Origin: Leptospira bourretii | GTDB taxonomy: Bacteria; Spirochaetota; Leptospiria; Leptospirales; Leptospiraceae | Direction of reading: 5' to 3' | DNA length: 64,000 nt | Assembly (NCBI RefSeq): GCF_004770145.1 | Contig: NZ_RQFW01000005.1 | Location: forward strand, 496,001 to 560,000 | Part shown: piece by piece, positions 38,108 through 46,377 of the stretch | Layout: the number at the start of each line of letters is the position of its first letter | Position numbering within the stretch: the stretch's first letter is position 1 | Translations under genes and position numbers: made by a program | The notes under the pieces: model-generated | Told to the model about the DNA's origin: nothing | The model's input: only the letters and a program-made list of their open reading frames with translations | Database searches by the model: none

Positions 38108-38889
38108 AAGAAATTTTATTTTTCGAAATCAAAGAAAATATACGAAGTCGTTGGGTATTTATCTACTCAGGATTACTTGTCCTCGTCATGATGATTTTAA
38201 GTTTTTTTGGAGATCAAAATGGAATCCGTTTGCTCGTAAGTACAATGAACTTAACTCTCATTGTGATTCCCCTATTTTCCATTACATTCTCAGGAATGTC
38301 TTTTTTAGAATCAATGCCATTTGCCGAAGTATTACTTTCAAAATCCGTTAGCAGAAGTTCCCTTTTTTTGGGAAAGTATTTAGGAATTACAATTTCTCTC
38401 TCCTTAGGTCTGTTATTCGGACTTGGAATTCCCGGTTTGTTTCTTTTCTCTAATGATCCAAAATTTCTATTTTTATTTTTTGAATTACTATTATTTGGAA
38501 TCTTCTTAACCTGTATCTTTGTTGCCATTGCCTTTTTAATTTCTTCATTTATCAGAAGGGGTGAAATTGTATTAACAGTTTCTCTTCTGGTTTGGTTGTA
38601 CTTTTTTATTTTCTTTGATGCTTTGGTATTCATCTTTAGTTTGTATTTAGGTGATTATCCAATCGAAATTCCTTCTCTCATTGTCATCTTACTCAACCCC
38701 ATCGATTTAATCAGAATTCTTCTAATTCTACAGACTAGCTCCTCGGCTCTTCTTGGTTTTTCAGGAGCGATATTATTAAAACAACTCGGCTTGTACGGAG
38801 TTTTAGGAATAACAATTTTGTTTTTATCTTTGTGGATTAGTATTCCACTTCTCGTTTCTTTTAAACGATTCCAAAAACGAAATTTTTGA
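38104..38889 (+). CDS. nosY: NosY, ABC transporter permease
   Basis: 261-residue ABC-2 type permease with six TM helices (about 16-36, 42-66, 98-120, 130-152, 160-186, 232-255). The start overlaps the nosF stop (ATGA). Forms the NosFY complex that, with NosD, supports CuZ formation in NosZ, the sulfur species moved being debated. Last gene of the nos operon; an FNR-type box follows 37 bp later and belongs to the next unit. Confidence 0.93.
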   Translation: MKEILFFEIKENIRSRWVFIYSGLLVLVMMILSFFGDQNGIRLLVSTMNLTLIVIPLFSITFSGMSFLESMPFAEVLLSKSVSRSSLFLGKYLGITISLSLGLLFGLGIPGLFLFSNDPKFLFLFFELLLFGIFLTCIFVAIAFLISSFIRRGEIVLTVSLLVWLYFFIFFDALVFIFSLYLGDYPIEIPSLIVILLNPIDLIRILLILQTSSSALLGFSGAILLKQLGLYGVLGITILFLSLWISIPLLVSFKRFQKRNF

Positions 38890-38925
38890 AGTATGATTTT
38901 TATCAATAGAGTTATTTGACTGCTC

Positions 38926-38939
38926 TTGATTTAGATCAT
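38926..38939. promoter_or_regulatory. FNR/DNR-type box (one mismatch)
   Basis: TTGATTTAGATCAT differs from the perfect boxes at 30875 and 32043 only in the last base. It is centred 48 bp before the ATG at 38981, fitting class II activation with a very short leader. Confidence 0.65.
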
Positions 38940-38980
38940 TGAATTACAGCGAAGGACCAGTAGAATGATACCTAATCATT

Positions 38981-39394
38981 ATGAAACGTTGGTTACAAAT
39001 CGCCGCGGTTTTGATCCTACTTCCCTTTATAGGTAAAATCCTATTTTTGGAAACTGGATTACTTGCCCAGTCTATGTACCAACTCTCTATGGTTTGCCAT
39101 TGTAACCACGGCTCCAAAAACGAAATTCATAAAGAAGAGGATTCACCTCATTCCAAACGTATCGTTTGCCATCTAACAAAAGATTCTGGTCCTCATGTAT
39201 GTTCCTGTGCGAAAAAAAAATCAGCCACAAAGGTTCTCCAATCACAGTCCATGAACCCGAGCTTCGCCGCAGACACAAAATTTAACCCACTCATCACTTA
39301 TGACGTTATCATCCTTGCATTCCAACCAGGCGCCCACCTACGGAACGGATTCGCACACTTACCTTACAAACCACCAAGACAACTCCATTCCTAA
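38981..39394 (+). CDS. Small Cys/His-rich membrane-anchored protein, likely metal-binding
   Basis: 137 residues, one N-terminal TM helix (about 5-26) with the rest outside the cytoplasm. Residues 38-80 hold a Cys/His cluster: MVCHCNHGSKNEIH, HSKRIVCHL, GPHVCSCAKKK, five Cys and many His in 40 residues, consistent with copper or zinc binding. No known family recognised. It has its own FNR-type box and sits between nosY and a copper-chaperone fusion, so a role in copper handling for NosZ is a reasonable inference. Start chosen as the only ATG before the hydrophobic segment. Confidence 0.72.
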   Translation: MKRWLQIAAVLILLPFIGKILFLETGLLAQSMYQLSMVCHCNHGSKNEIHKEEDSPHSKRIVCHLTKDSGPHVCSCAKKKSATKVLQSQSMNPSFAADTKFNPLITYDVIILAFQPGAHLRNGFAHLPYKPPRQLHS

Positions 39395-39497
39395 AGATTA
39401 AAGAATGAGTCTGTTCCTTTTACAGGAACAATTTAAAATCAATTAGGCAAACGAATCAAAAAAGTTTAGTCCTTGGAATGTATCAAAAGGTAATTTT

Positions 39498-40283
39498 ATG
39501 TTTAAGAATTTATTATCCATCTCTCTCGTATGTTTGGTTCTATCACAATGTAGTTTAGCAAAAAATACGGAAGCAAACAACACTTCCAATTTACTTTCTC
39601 TCCTTGTTGCGGCCAATAGCAACCCAGGTTGTTCTATTTCCACTACGGCAGCGATCCCAAGTAATCTCAGTCAAGTGAACAGCAAACCACGAACCAAATA
39701 TTCAATCTCTGCTTGTGATGAAGCAGGTTTTAGCAATTTGGGCTTAGGCCAAAGCGAAGTTTCAAAAGGTGCCACTGGAACCAGCGGAACATCTGTATTG
39801 TTTACAACTAATGATGTGATGCTTGCAACAAACAAAGGAGGAACTGCAATCGAAGTTTCTTTTATTATGAACTCCGCTTCAAGTACACTTGATGTCATTG
39901 GTTATGGTACAGGTAGTCCTTTAAGTGGTCCCACTTATCGTTTGATTGCGGGAGCACAAACCCAATATAAAAACGCAGCAGGTGTGTTTGGGAACACAGG
40001 CAAAGGTGGATCAGTTTCTGCACCCATCCCTACTGTTGGAACAACTCATACTTTTTGTTTAGACTTTCAATCCACAATGGGAGGTTCAAGATTCTTAAAC
40101 GGTTTCAATAAACCTTGTTCGGAACTCACAGATACAGAAAGAGGATCTATGTCTTACTATCCGATCATGCAAATGATGAATGTTCCTGTGTATACAGGCG
40201 GCAACCGATTGGGTTTTGTATTGAATGGAGTTACCATTACTTCATTCACAGTTGGTTCCATAGTATCAAACACAGAAATGTAA
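39498..40283 (+). CDS. Hypothetical lipoprotein
   Basis: 261 residues with signal peptide and lipobox VLSQC (Cys18). The Ser/Asn/Thr-rich N-terminal linker (NTEANNTSNLLSLLVAA) is typical of Leptospira lipoproteins. The mature domain looks beta-rich (KGGTAIEVSFIMNSASSTLD, LGFVLNGVTITSFTVGS) with three further Cys (near 45, 73 and 190), so disulfides are possible. It resembles lectin-like or LamG-like beta sandwiches only in general strand pattern. Ends just before a clear terminator. Confidence 0.75.
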   Translation: MFKNLLSISLVCLVLSQCSLAKNTEANNTSNLLSLLVAANSNPGCSISTTAAIPSNLSQVNSKPRTKYSISACDEAGFSNLGLGQSEVSKGATGTSGTSVLFTTNDVMLATNKGGTAIEVSFIMNSASSTLDVIGYGTGSPLSGPTYRLIAGAQTQYKNAAGVFGNTGKGGSVSAPIPTVGTTHTFCLDFQSTMGGSRFLNGFNKPCSELTDTERGSMSYYPIMQMMNVPVYTGGNRLGFVLNGVTITSFTVGSIVSNTEM

Positions 40284-40303
40284 TTTCTCTCTCCAAACAC
40301 TTG

Positions 40304-40339
40304 TCATACTGGTGAATTTAGTAGCCAGTATGATTTTTT
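40304..40339 (+). terminator. Rho-independent terminator after lipoprotein gene
   Basis: TCATACTGG, 12-nt loop, CCAGTATGA followed by TTTTTT. Perfect 9-bp stem with U run, 20 bp after the stop codon. Confidence 0.85.
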
Positions 40340-40360
40340 GGATAAGGATCAATCAAACAA

Positions 40361-41977
40361 ATGAAACTCAAACACATACTCATTTTATTTCTGATAACCA
40401 CTCCTCTTATTTCGAAAGAGGTTAAAATTGAGAATGCTTATATCAAATATACATCCTCAACAACTTCTGTTGTTTACCTCACCTTAAACAACGGAACAAA
40501 CATCGAAAAAAAACTTGTGCAAGCAAAATCAAATATAGCCGACCGAGTCAAGTTATATACAATGTTACCATCTGATGCGGGAATGAAAATGGTTCCTGTT
40601 ACCGAAATTTCCATTCCCAAAAATGGTATGACCCATCTCACTCCAAGAGGGTATCATATCATGCTTTTTGGAATCAAATCTCCATTAAAACTAAAAGAAT
40701 CCATTCCCTTTCGATTTGTTTTTTCTGATGGCTCAGAACTACAATCCAATATCTCTGTAGAAACTTCATCACCAAACAAAGATATAAACAATAAATCCAC
40801 TTCCCCTTCATTCAAAACAGAAGAAACAGGATCTAACAATAATGTTTCTCAAACTACAGATGAAGTTGATATGTCAAATTTTGATCCCATTGCACAAACG
40901 AACGAAGACCATTCGGAACATGATCATTCAGGCCATGAAGGACACGAACACCACAACCGTGCCGATATGTTGGCACCAGCTGGGATCATGAACCCTCATA
41001 TCCACGAAAAAGGAAAGTGGATGATTGATTATCGTTATATGGGAATGAAAATGTGGGGATTACAATCTGGTACTTCTGGAATGAGTGACCTTGGAACTTT
41101 GTATTTTCCATTTACCGACCCTACTGTTGCCATGCCTACAGGAAGTTTAATTACAGGTTCTCCAATTGGAACTACCCTTCCGACACTTTCACCTAACAAA
41201 TACAACTATATGTCGGTTCCCACTGATATGGTTATGGAAATGAATATGGTGAGTGCTATGACTTCCATTTCAGACAAATGGATGATTATGTTTATGGTTC
41301 CCGCAGTAAAAAACAAAATGACGATGTTATCAAGTAATTTTGACAGAGCTCCCATGAGTTCTGCTGGGATTGGTGATGTTAGTTTTAGCACTGCCTATCG
41401 ATTGATCAAAACAGAACATCAGAATTTTTTTACAGGTATGGGAATTTCTCTTCCTACTGGTTCCATTGATGAAAGAGACAATATGCCTATGATGGGAAAA
41501 CAAAAAGTTCCTTATAACATGCAACCTGGTGTTGGAACATATAGTTTACTACCACAATTATCGTATAACGGTAATTACAAGAGAATTTCTTGGGGTGCAC
41601 AATCCCAAGCCAGTTTACGAATTGGGAAAAATGATAATAACTACAGATTCGGAAATCGATACGAAATATCGGGATGGTTATCCTTTCTTGTTCATGAAAG
41701 TACATCAATTTCCGTTCGTGTAGCAAAACAAAGGTGGTTGAACCTCCAGGGAATGGATGCAACTCTTGACCCAAAGATGGATCCACAAAATGATCCTTAT
41801 CGTCAAGGTGGAATGCGAAGTGACCTACTCATTGGTATTAACTTTCTTGTCACAAGTGGAATATTCCAAGGTGCCCGATTTGGTTTTGAGTATGGAAAAC
41901 CTTTCCATCAAAATTTAAATGGGCCACAACTTGCCACAAGAGAGCTCATCAACGTATTTGCTTCGTTTACATTTTAA
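40361..41977 (+). CDS. PCu(A)C copper chaperone domain fused to outer-membrane barrel
   Basis: 538 residues in three parts. After a signal peptide, residues 20-135 form a PCu(A)C domain (VPVTEISIPKNGMTHLTPRG, then YHIMLFGI), with Met75/Met77 and H99-x-M101 in place as Cu(I) ligands; the usual first His appears as Y66 (VKLYTM). Residues 184-198 are a His-rich linker (DHSEHDHSGHEGHEHH). Residues 205-538 form a Met-rich barrel (RYMGMKMWGLQSG, VMEMNMVSAMTSISDKWMIM, ending FASFTF) of the type often annotated as transporter/MetA-pathway-like. Such a fusion is unusual. It lies after nos and a Cys/His protein, suggesting copper capture at the outer membrane. Confidence 0.82.
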   Translation: MKLKHILILFLITTPLISKEVKIENAYIKYTSSTTSVVYLTLNNGTNIEKKLVQAKSNIADRVKLYTMLPSDAGMKMVPVTEISIPKNGMTHLTPRGYHIMLFGIKSPLKLKESIPFRFVFSDGSELQSNISVETSSPNKDINNKSTSPSFKTEETGSNNNVSQTTDEVDMSNFDPIAQTNEDHSEHDHSGHEGHEHHNRADMLAPAGIMNPHIHEKGKWMIDYRYMGMKMWGLQSGTSGMSDLGTLYFPFTDPTVAMPTGSLITGSPIGTTLPTLSPNKYNYMSVPTDMVMEMNMVSAMTSISDKWMIMFMVPAVKNKMTMLSSNFDRAPMSSAGIGDVSFSTAYRLIKTEHQNFFTGMGISLPTGSIDERDNMPMMGKQKVPYNMQPGVGTYSLLPQLSYNGNYKRISWGAQSQASLRIGKNDNNYRFGNRYEISGWLSFLVHESTSISVRVAKQRWLNLQGMDATLDPKMDPQNDPYRQGGMRSDLLIGINFLVTSGIFQGARFGFEYGKPFHQNLNGPQLATRELINVFASFTF

Positions 41978-42001
41978 AAATTAGGAATTATTGTTTTCTT
42001 T

Positions 42002-42074
42002 GGGCGCACATCTCCGGCTCGTCGCTGCAATCTTTCCTTTCAGGAAAGGATTTCCGCTTTGATCCGGGGCGCAA
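42002..42074. repeat. Intergenic repeat element (copy A)
   Basis: Bounded by GGGCGC and GGGGCGC. Contains CGCTGCAATC, a near-palindrome TCTTTCCTTTCAGGAAAGGA and AGGAAAGGATTTCCGCT (42042-42058); the last 17 bases recur in the reverse strand at 43593-43609, followed 9 bp later by GGCGCA in both. Part of a dispersed family with the sites near 26.1 and 43.6 kb. Confidence 0.6.
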
Positions 42075-42167
42075 GGTTACCAAAAAATCTCTATTGACGA
42101 ACCAAGTGGATCTTTAAAAAAATTAGATAGATTTCTATTTTAATTTAAGGATTCACTTTTTTATCTT

Positions 42168-42779
42168 ATGGAAAATCCAAACCTAACCATCCGTATGGCA
42201 AAACCTACTGATGTGGAAACAATCGTTCCTCTCATTTACTCTTCAGGACCCAAAGCATGGACTTTTGTTTTTGGGGAAGGGAAAAAAACAGCTTTTGATT
42301 TTTTAAACTCATCTTACATAAAACGAGGAAATACTGTTTCGTATACCAATCATTATGTGGCAGAACTAAATGGAAAAGTAGTGGGTTCTATTTTATCTTA
42401 TACTCAACCTAGTTTTTTGGCACTGACGGCAGGGACAGCCCTTCGCATCCTTTCCGTATACAAATGGAATGCACCGAAAGTTATGGCAAGAGGACTCAAA
42501 ACGGAAACCATCATCCAACCACCAAAATCTGGATGTTTGTATTTGGGTCATATTGCCGTTTCGGAAACAGAAAGAAACAAAGGGATCGCAAAAAAACTAA
42601 TCGAGTTTATGATCACGAATAATCAAAAATATAAAACAATTTCTTTGGACGTCTCAGCAGAAAACAAACCAGCAATTTCCCTGTATCAAAACTTAGGTTT
42701 TGAAACCAGAGAAACAAGACATCCCTTAGGTTGGGAAGGAACCATTCCCTCTCACCACTATATGGAAAAACAAATTTAG
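42168..42779 (+). CDS. GNAT-family N-acetyltransferase
   Basis: 203 residues. The GNAT core is visible: GCLYLGHIAVSETERNKGIA (motif A with the R/Q-x-x-G-x-G/A acetyl-CoA loop) and VSAENKPAISLYQNLGFETR (motif B). The N-terminal half, with DVETIVPLIYSSGPKAW and a HYVAELNGKVVGSIL strand, is typical of this subgroup. Acetylates an unknown small molecule or peptide amine. It is followed after 9 bp by the PhyH gene. Confidence 0.88.
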   Translation: MENPNLTIRMAKPTDVETIVPLIYSSGPKAWTFVFGEGKKTAFDFLNSSYIKRGNTVSYTNHYVAELNGKVVGSILSYTQPSFLALTAGTALRILSVYKWNAPKVMARGLKTETIIQPPKSGCLYLGHIAVSETERNKGIAKKLIEFMITNNQKYKTISLDVSAENKPAISLYQNLGFETRETRHPLGWEGTIPSHHYMEKQI

Positions 42780-42788
42780 TCGATCTGA

Positions 42789-43550
42789 ATGAATGAAGTA
42801 ATTCCTTCCAAAGTTAAATCGCAATTAGAAACTTTGGGTTACTATCTGTTTCCCAACTACATTCCCATGGATACACTTAGGATTCTAAAAGATATCCTTC
42901 TTCGTTCCAATGCTGAATGGTGCAAAGAACTGAATCATCCAAAAAATGTAAACAGTGCTTATCTTACCTCCACAAAATTTACAAAAGACAAAAAGGATAG
43001 AGAGACACTTTTTCAATTCATTGCATCCGATGCCTTACTAGAAATTGGTAAGATAGTTTTTGATGGCCCAATGTATTTTCTCAACACTCAAATCTTTTTT
43101 AATCCAGAGGATCCGAACAAACTTCCCTATTGGCATAGGGACATCCAATACATGGGCATTCCGGAAGAAAAACAATTCGAAAGAATACAAAAAGATTTTG
43201 TATGGCACTTTCGGATTCCCTTAGAAAAAGATCCTGGGATTTGGATGGTTCCAGGAACACAGAAACGTTGGGACACAGAAGAAGAACGAAACATTCGTTT
43301 GGAACTCGAAGGGAAAAAAAATCACGAAGACCTCTCTAACCAAATCCTAATCCCACATAACCCGGGAGACCTACTTGTGTTTTCTGCTCATCTCATCCAC
43401 AAAGGAAACTACGATACAAACCGATTTTCCTTTGATATCTTATATACAAATTTTCCAGAAAAAAAAGAAACTGCCGACCACTGGAATCATTTTCCAAACA
43501 ACAACGAATTTAAAACCCAAGAAAATCATTCTCTCTTTCATTTGGTTTAA
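42789..43550 (+). CDS. Phytanoyl-CoA dioxygenase (PhyH) family protein
   Basis: 253 residues, Fe(II)/2-oxoglutarate-type oxygenase. The iron triad is visible as H116-x-D118 (YWHRDIQYM) and H201 or H204 in SAHLIHKGN, with R212 (TNRFSFD) well placed to bind 2-oxoglutarate. Substrate unknown; relatives hydroxylate lipids, antibiotics or amino acids. It directly follows a GNAT gene, suggesting a small modification unit, though no biosynthetic cluster is seen. Confidence 0.85.
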   Translation: MNEVIPSKVKSQLETLGYYLFPNYIPMDTLRILKDILLRSNAEWCKELNHPKNVNSAYLTSTKFTKDKKDRETLFQFIASDALLEIGKIVFDGPMYFLNTQIFFNPEDPNKLPYWHRDIQYMGIPEEKQFERIQKDFVWHFRIPLEKDPGIWMVPGTQKRWDTEEERNIRLELEGKKNHEDLSNQILIPHNPGDLLVFSAHLIHKGNYDTNRFSFDILYTNFPEKKETADHWNHFPNNNEFKTQENHSLFHLV

Positions 43551-43577
43551 ACATTTTTCCGATAACAAACTTTTCCC

Positions 43578-43714
43578 TGCGCCAGCGATTGCAGCGGAAA
43601 TCCTTTCCTTATCAAATCCATTTTCCAATTAAAAAATAGATGGGAAAGATTGGAGCGAAAAGCGCGGTCGGTTGCTGAATTATATTTTTGCCTGAAATAG
43701 ATTCGAGGCGCCCC
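43578..43714. repeat. Intergenic repeat element (copy B)
   Basis: In the 300-bp gap between PhyH and PadR genes. The reverse strand carries AGGAAAGGATTTCCGCT as in copy A and continues GCAATCGCTGGCGCA; the TTTCCGCTGCAATC part matches copy C near 26 kb. A second arm at about 43641-43660 (GGGAAAGATTGGAGCGAAAA) and a closing GGCGCC (43710-43715) suggest one unit with inverted ends. Confidence 0.55.
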
Positions 43715-43852
43715 AAAAAAAATAGAAAAAACGTTTAGCCGCACCTTTCTTCCCTTCCATCAAAATGAATCATAAATTGCGTAAAAATTTTTGAACTAGA
43801 ATTTGTTTTATAATATTGACTATCTAATTTCGATATCGTAATTTGATTTTGA

Positions 43853-44155
43853 ATGCGAATTAATGAGTTTTTTTCCAGTTTTATTAAAATTCATATTTTG
43901 TATCACTGTGAAAAGGAAGAAATTTATGGTGTATGGATGATAGAAGAACTTAAGGAACATGGATACAAAATTAGCCCAGGTTCTTTGTATCCAATGCTAA
44001 AAAATTTAGAAGAAAAAAAACTTATCCGTTCCCGAGTCGAACAAATTGGAAAAGTAAAACGTAAATTTTACCGCATCACTTCCAAAGGGAAAAAAGAACT
44101 CTCCGCAGCAAAAGTAAAATTAAAGGAATTAATCGGTGAGATACTGTATCAATAA
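43853..44155 (+). CDS. PadR-family transcriptional regulator
   Basis: 100 residues. The winged-helix core is clear: IHILYHCEKEEIYGVWMIEE, GYKISPGSLYPMLKNLEEKK and KRKFYRITSKGKKEL (wing), the classical PadR order. It sits 46 bp before chrA on the same strand; PadR-like proteins are common partners of chromate transporters (ChrA), so it probably controls that gene. No effector is evident. Confidence 0.88.
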   Translation: MRINEFFSSFIKIHILYHCEKEEIYGVWMIEELKEHGYKISPGSLYPMLKNLEEKKLIRSRVEQIGKVKRKFYRITSKGKKELSAAKVKLKELIGEILYQ

Positions 44156-44201
44156 TTCAATTCAATAAACGAAAAAAACGTTTTAACCAGGAGAAACAAA
44201 A

Positions 44202-45374
44202 TTGAAAAATCATTTAGAAGTTTTTTTTACTGCACTCAAACTCGGATGTACTTCGTTTGGTGGTCCGATTGCTCACTTAAGTTATTTTCATGATGAGTAT
44301 GTAACCAAAAAAAAATGGATCAGTGCCCATGCCTATGCTGACTTAGTCGCCCTTTGCCAATTTTTACCTGGTCCTGCCAGTAGCCAAGTGGGGATGGCCA
44401 TTGGACTTTCCCGAGCTGGGATTTTTGGTGCCATTCTTTCCTGGATAGGATTTACTTTACCATCTGCCATCGTTCTTATATTCTTTGGACTTGGTATCAC
44501 AACGATGGATGTTACAGCTCACAACCATTGGCTGCATGGATTAAAAGTGGTGGCTGTGGCTGTGGTAGCCCAAGCCATCCTCGGTATGGGAAAAAAACTT
44601 TGCCCAGATAAAGAACGAATTTCAATTGCCATAATAACGAGCGTTATATTGCTTTTTCTAAACTCGGCTTTCCTACAAGTAGCGATTTTATTTTTTTCTG
44701 GAATTTTTGGGATTTTTTTCCTAAAATCTGCATCTGACCTACCTCACGAACCTTTTCACAAAGGAAATAAAACAATCGGATCTGTTTTTATATTTTTATT
44801 TTTTGGCTTGTTAATCTTTTTTCCATTCCTAAGAGAATTATATCAAAACCAAACAATCAATCTATTTGATAGTTTTTATCGCGCCGGTGCACTCGTGTTT
44901 GGTGGTGGGCATGTTGTTCTTCCATTGTTGCAAGCTGAAGTGGTTCCCTCCGGTTGGGTCAGCAATGATCTATTCCTAGCAGGTTATGGAATCTCAAATG
45001 CAATCCCAGGTCCTTTGTTTGCATTTAGTAGTTATTTAGGTGCCGTTTCTAGTGTAAAACCAAATGGTTGGGAGGGAGCTATTATTTGTTTGGTGGCTGC
45101 CTTTTCACCTTCTTTCCTTTTGGTGGTTGGAGTTTTGCCATTCTGGGAAAAACTAAGAAAGAATCCAAACATTCGTAAGTCCATGTTAGGAATCAATGCC
45201 TCTGTTGTGGGAATACTACTTGCTGCGCTTTACCAACCCGTTTGGACGAATGCAATTTTTTCCGGCAAAGATTTTGCCTTGGCAATCACAGGATTTTTAT
45301 TTTTAGAATTCTGGAAACTTCCTTCTTGGATCGTTGTCATTGCCACTGTTTTGATCAGTTTTTTTATTTATTAG
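44202..45374 (+). CDS. chrA: Chromate transporter ChrA
   Basis: 390-residue CHR-family inner-membrane protein, full length with two homologous halves. Half 1: LKLGCTSFGGPIAHLSYFHD, then QFLPGPASSQVGMAIGLSRA. Half 2: AGALVFGGGHVVLPLLQAEV, then GYGISNAIPGPLFAFSSYLG. The FGG-P and PGP motifs of both halves are intact. Exports chromate by proton motive force, though some homologs move other oxyanions. Start TTG at 44202, supported by AGGAG 7 bp upstream. Preceded by the PadR regulator. Confidence 0.92.
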   Translation: MKNHLEVFFTALKLGCTSFGGPIAHLSYFHDEYVTKKKWISAHAYADLVALCQFLPGPASSQVGMAIGLSRAGIFGAILSWIGFTLPSAIVLIFFGLGITTMDVTAHNHWLHGLKVVAVAVVAQAILGMGKKLCPDKERISIAIITSVILLFLNSAFLQVAILFFSGIFGIFFLKSASDLPHEPFHKGNKTIGSVFIFLFFGLLIFFPFLRELYQNQTINLFDSFYRAGALVFGGGHVVLPLLQAEVVPSGWVSNDLFLAGYGISNAIPGPLFAFSSYLGAVSSVKPNGWEGAIICLVAAFSPSFLLVVGVLPFWEKLRKNPNIRKSMLGINASVVGILLAALYQPVWTNAIFSGKDFALAITGFLFLEFWKLPSWIVVIATVLISFFIY

Positions 45375-45455
45375 AAAATCTATGGAACAAAAGGTAAAAG
45401 GATAGATTCTAAATTAGTCATTGATTTCTCAGATCATTCGGAAAAATCTTTCTCT

Positions 45456-45953
45456 ATGAAAGATTTTTTCCTTAGAAACAATGCTTATCATATTTGGGCC
45501 ACAAATCTTTTGTATGATTCGATAGGTAATTTATCAGATGAAGATTACAAAAAAGATGTAGGTTTATTTTTTAAATCCATTCACGGAACACTCAACCATT
45601 TGTTACTTGTGGAAAAAGTATGGTATTCAAGACTTATAGGTGAAATCTACGTCCCATCTTCTTTAGCAGAAGAACTTGAGTCCAATCGACAAACACTAAA
45701 AAGTCGAATGATTGAAAGTTTAGAATTATGGAATTCTTGGCTCACAGGCCTTGACAATTCAATTTGGGAAACACTCTTTCGTTATAAAACAATGAGAGGG
45801 TTTGAAGCAGAACTTATTTTTTGTGATGTGGTACAACATAATTTCAACCACAGGACACACCACCGAGGACAAATCACTGCCGCCATCACCCAGCTAGGTG
45901 GCAAATCGCCGGAAATAGATTATGTTTATTATCTCCAAACAAAAGGAAAATAG
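45456..45953 (+). CDS. DinB-family protein
   Basis: 165 residues, four-helix DinB/YfiT fold. Candidate metal-binding His triad: SIHGTLNHLLLVEKVW and the final HNFNHRTHHRGQITAAI, the conserved DinB signature (H-x3-H). These proteins bind a divalent metal and often act as thiol-dependent S-transferases; actual function here is unknown. It ends immediately before a small membrane protein gene. Confidence 0.88.
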   Translation: MKDFFLRNNAYHIWATNLLYDSIGNLSDEDYKKDVGLFFKSIHGTLNHLLLVEKVWYSRLIGEIYVPSSLAEELESNRQTLKSRMIESLELWNSWLTGLDNSIWETLFRYKTMRGFEAELIFCDVVQHNFNHRTHHRGQITAAITQLGGKSPEIDYVYYLQTKGK

Positions 45954-45954
45954 T

Positions 45955-46377
45955 ATGTGGAATCCATCAAAAAAAACAAGAACCTTAACAAGCAGAATCT
46001 TAATCGTTTTATTTTCAATGACAATGGTCTTTCATATCTTGGCTCTTTTGCAAGTGATTCCTTTCCAATACCTTTGGGGAGGAAGACTCAGCAGTGTAGA
46101 AGAAATGTATGTGATGGAATCGGTTTCTCTTCTGGTAAATACTTTCTTTTTATGGTCAAGTTTTCAGTATGTTCGTTACTTAAACCAAGGTTTGGTGCCT
46201 ATCTGGATCAGAATTATTTTTGGATTCATTGGAATAATTTTTTTACTCAATACAATAGGGAATCTAGTTGCCGTCACCGATTTAGAAACTTTACTGGCAA
46301 CACCGGTCACAGCCATTTTATCGGTAATTTGTTTCTCATTGGTACCAAAATATGAAAATCAGACAAGCGAACTATAA
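45955..46377 (+). CDS. Four-TM hypothetical membrane protein
   Basis: About 140 residues, start 45955 (MWNPSKKTRT) one base after the DinB stop with AAGGA upstream; the frame from 45922 lies within DinB. Four TM helices (about 12-34, 52-73, 81-102, 110-131). No conserved polar motif recognised. The end overlaps the GNAT gene by 26 bp, so the three genes DinB, this one and GNAT are likely co-transcribed. Function unknown. Confidence 0.72.
   Translation: MWNPSKKTRTLTSRILIVLFSMTMVFHILALLQVIPFQYLWGGRLSSVEEMYVMESVSLLVNTFFLWSSFQYVRYLNQGLVPIWIRIIFGFIGIIFLLNTIGNLVAVTDLETLLATPVTAILSVICFSLVPKYENQTSEL

Noticed and set aside
40338..40354. Possible FNR box before the PCu(A)C-barrel gene (TTGGATAAGGATCAA)
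   Set aside because: The half-sites are one base too far apart and the left arm is altered, so it does not fit TTGAT-N4-ATCAA.
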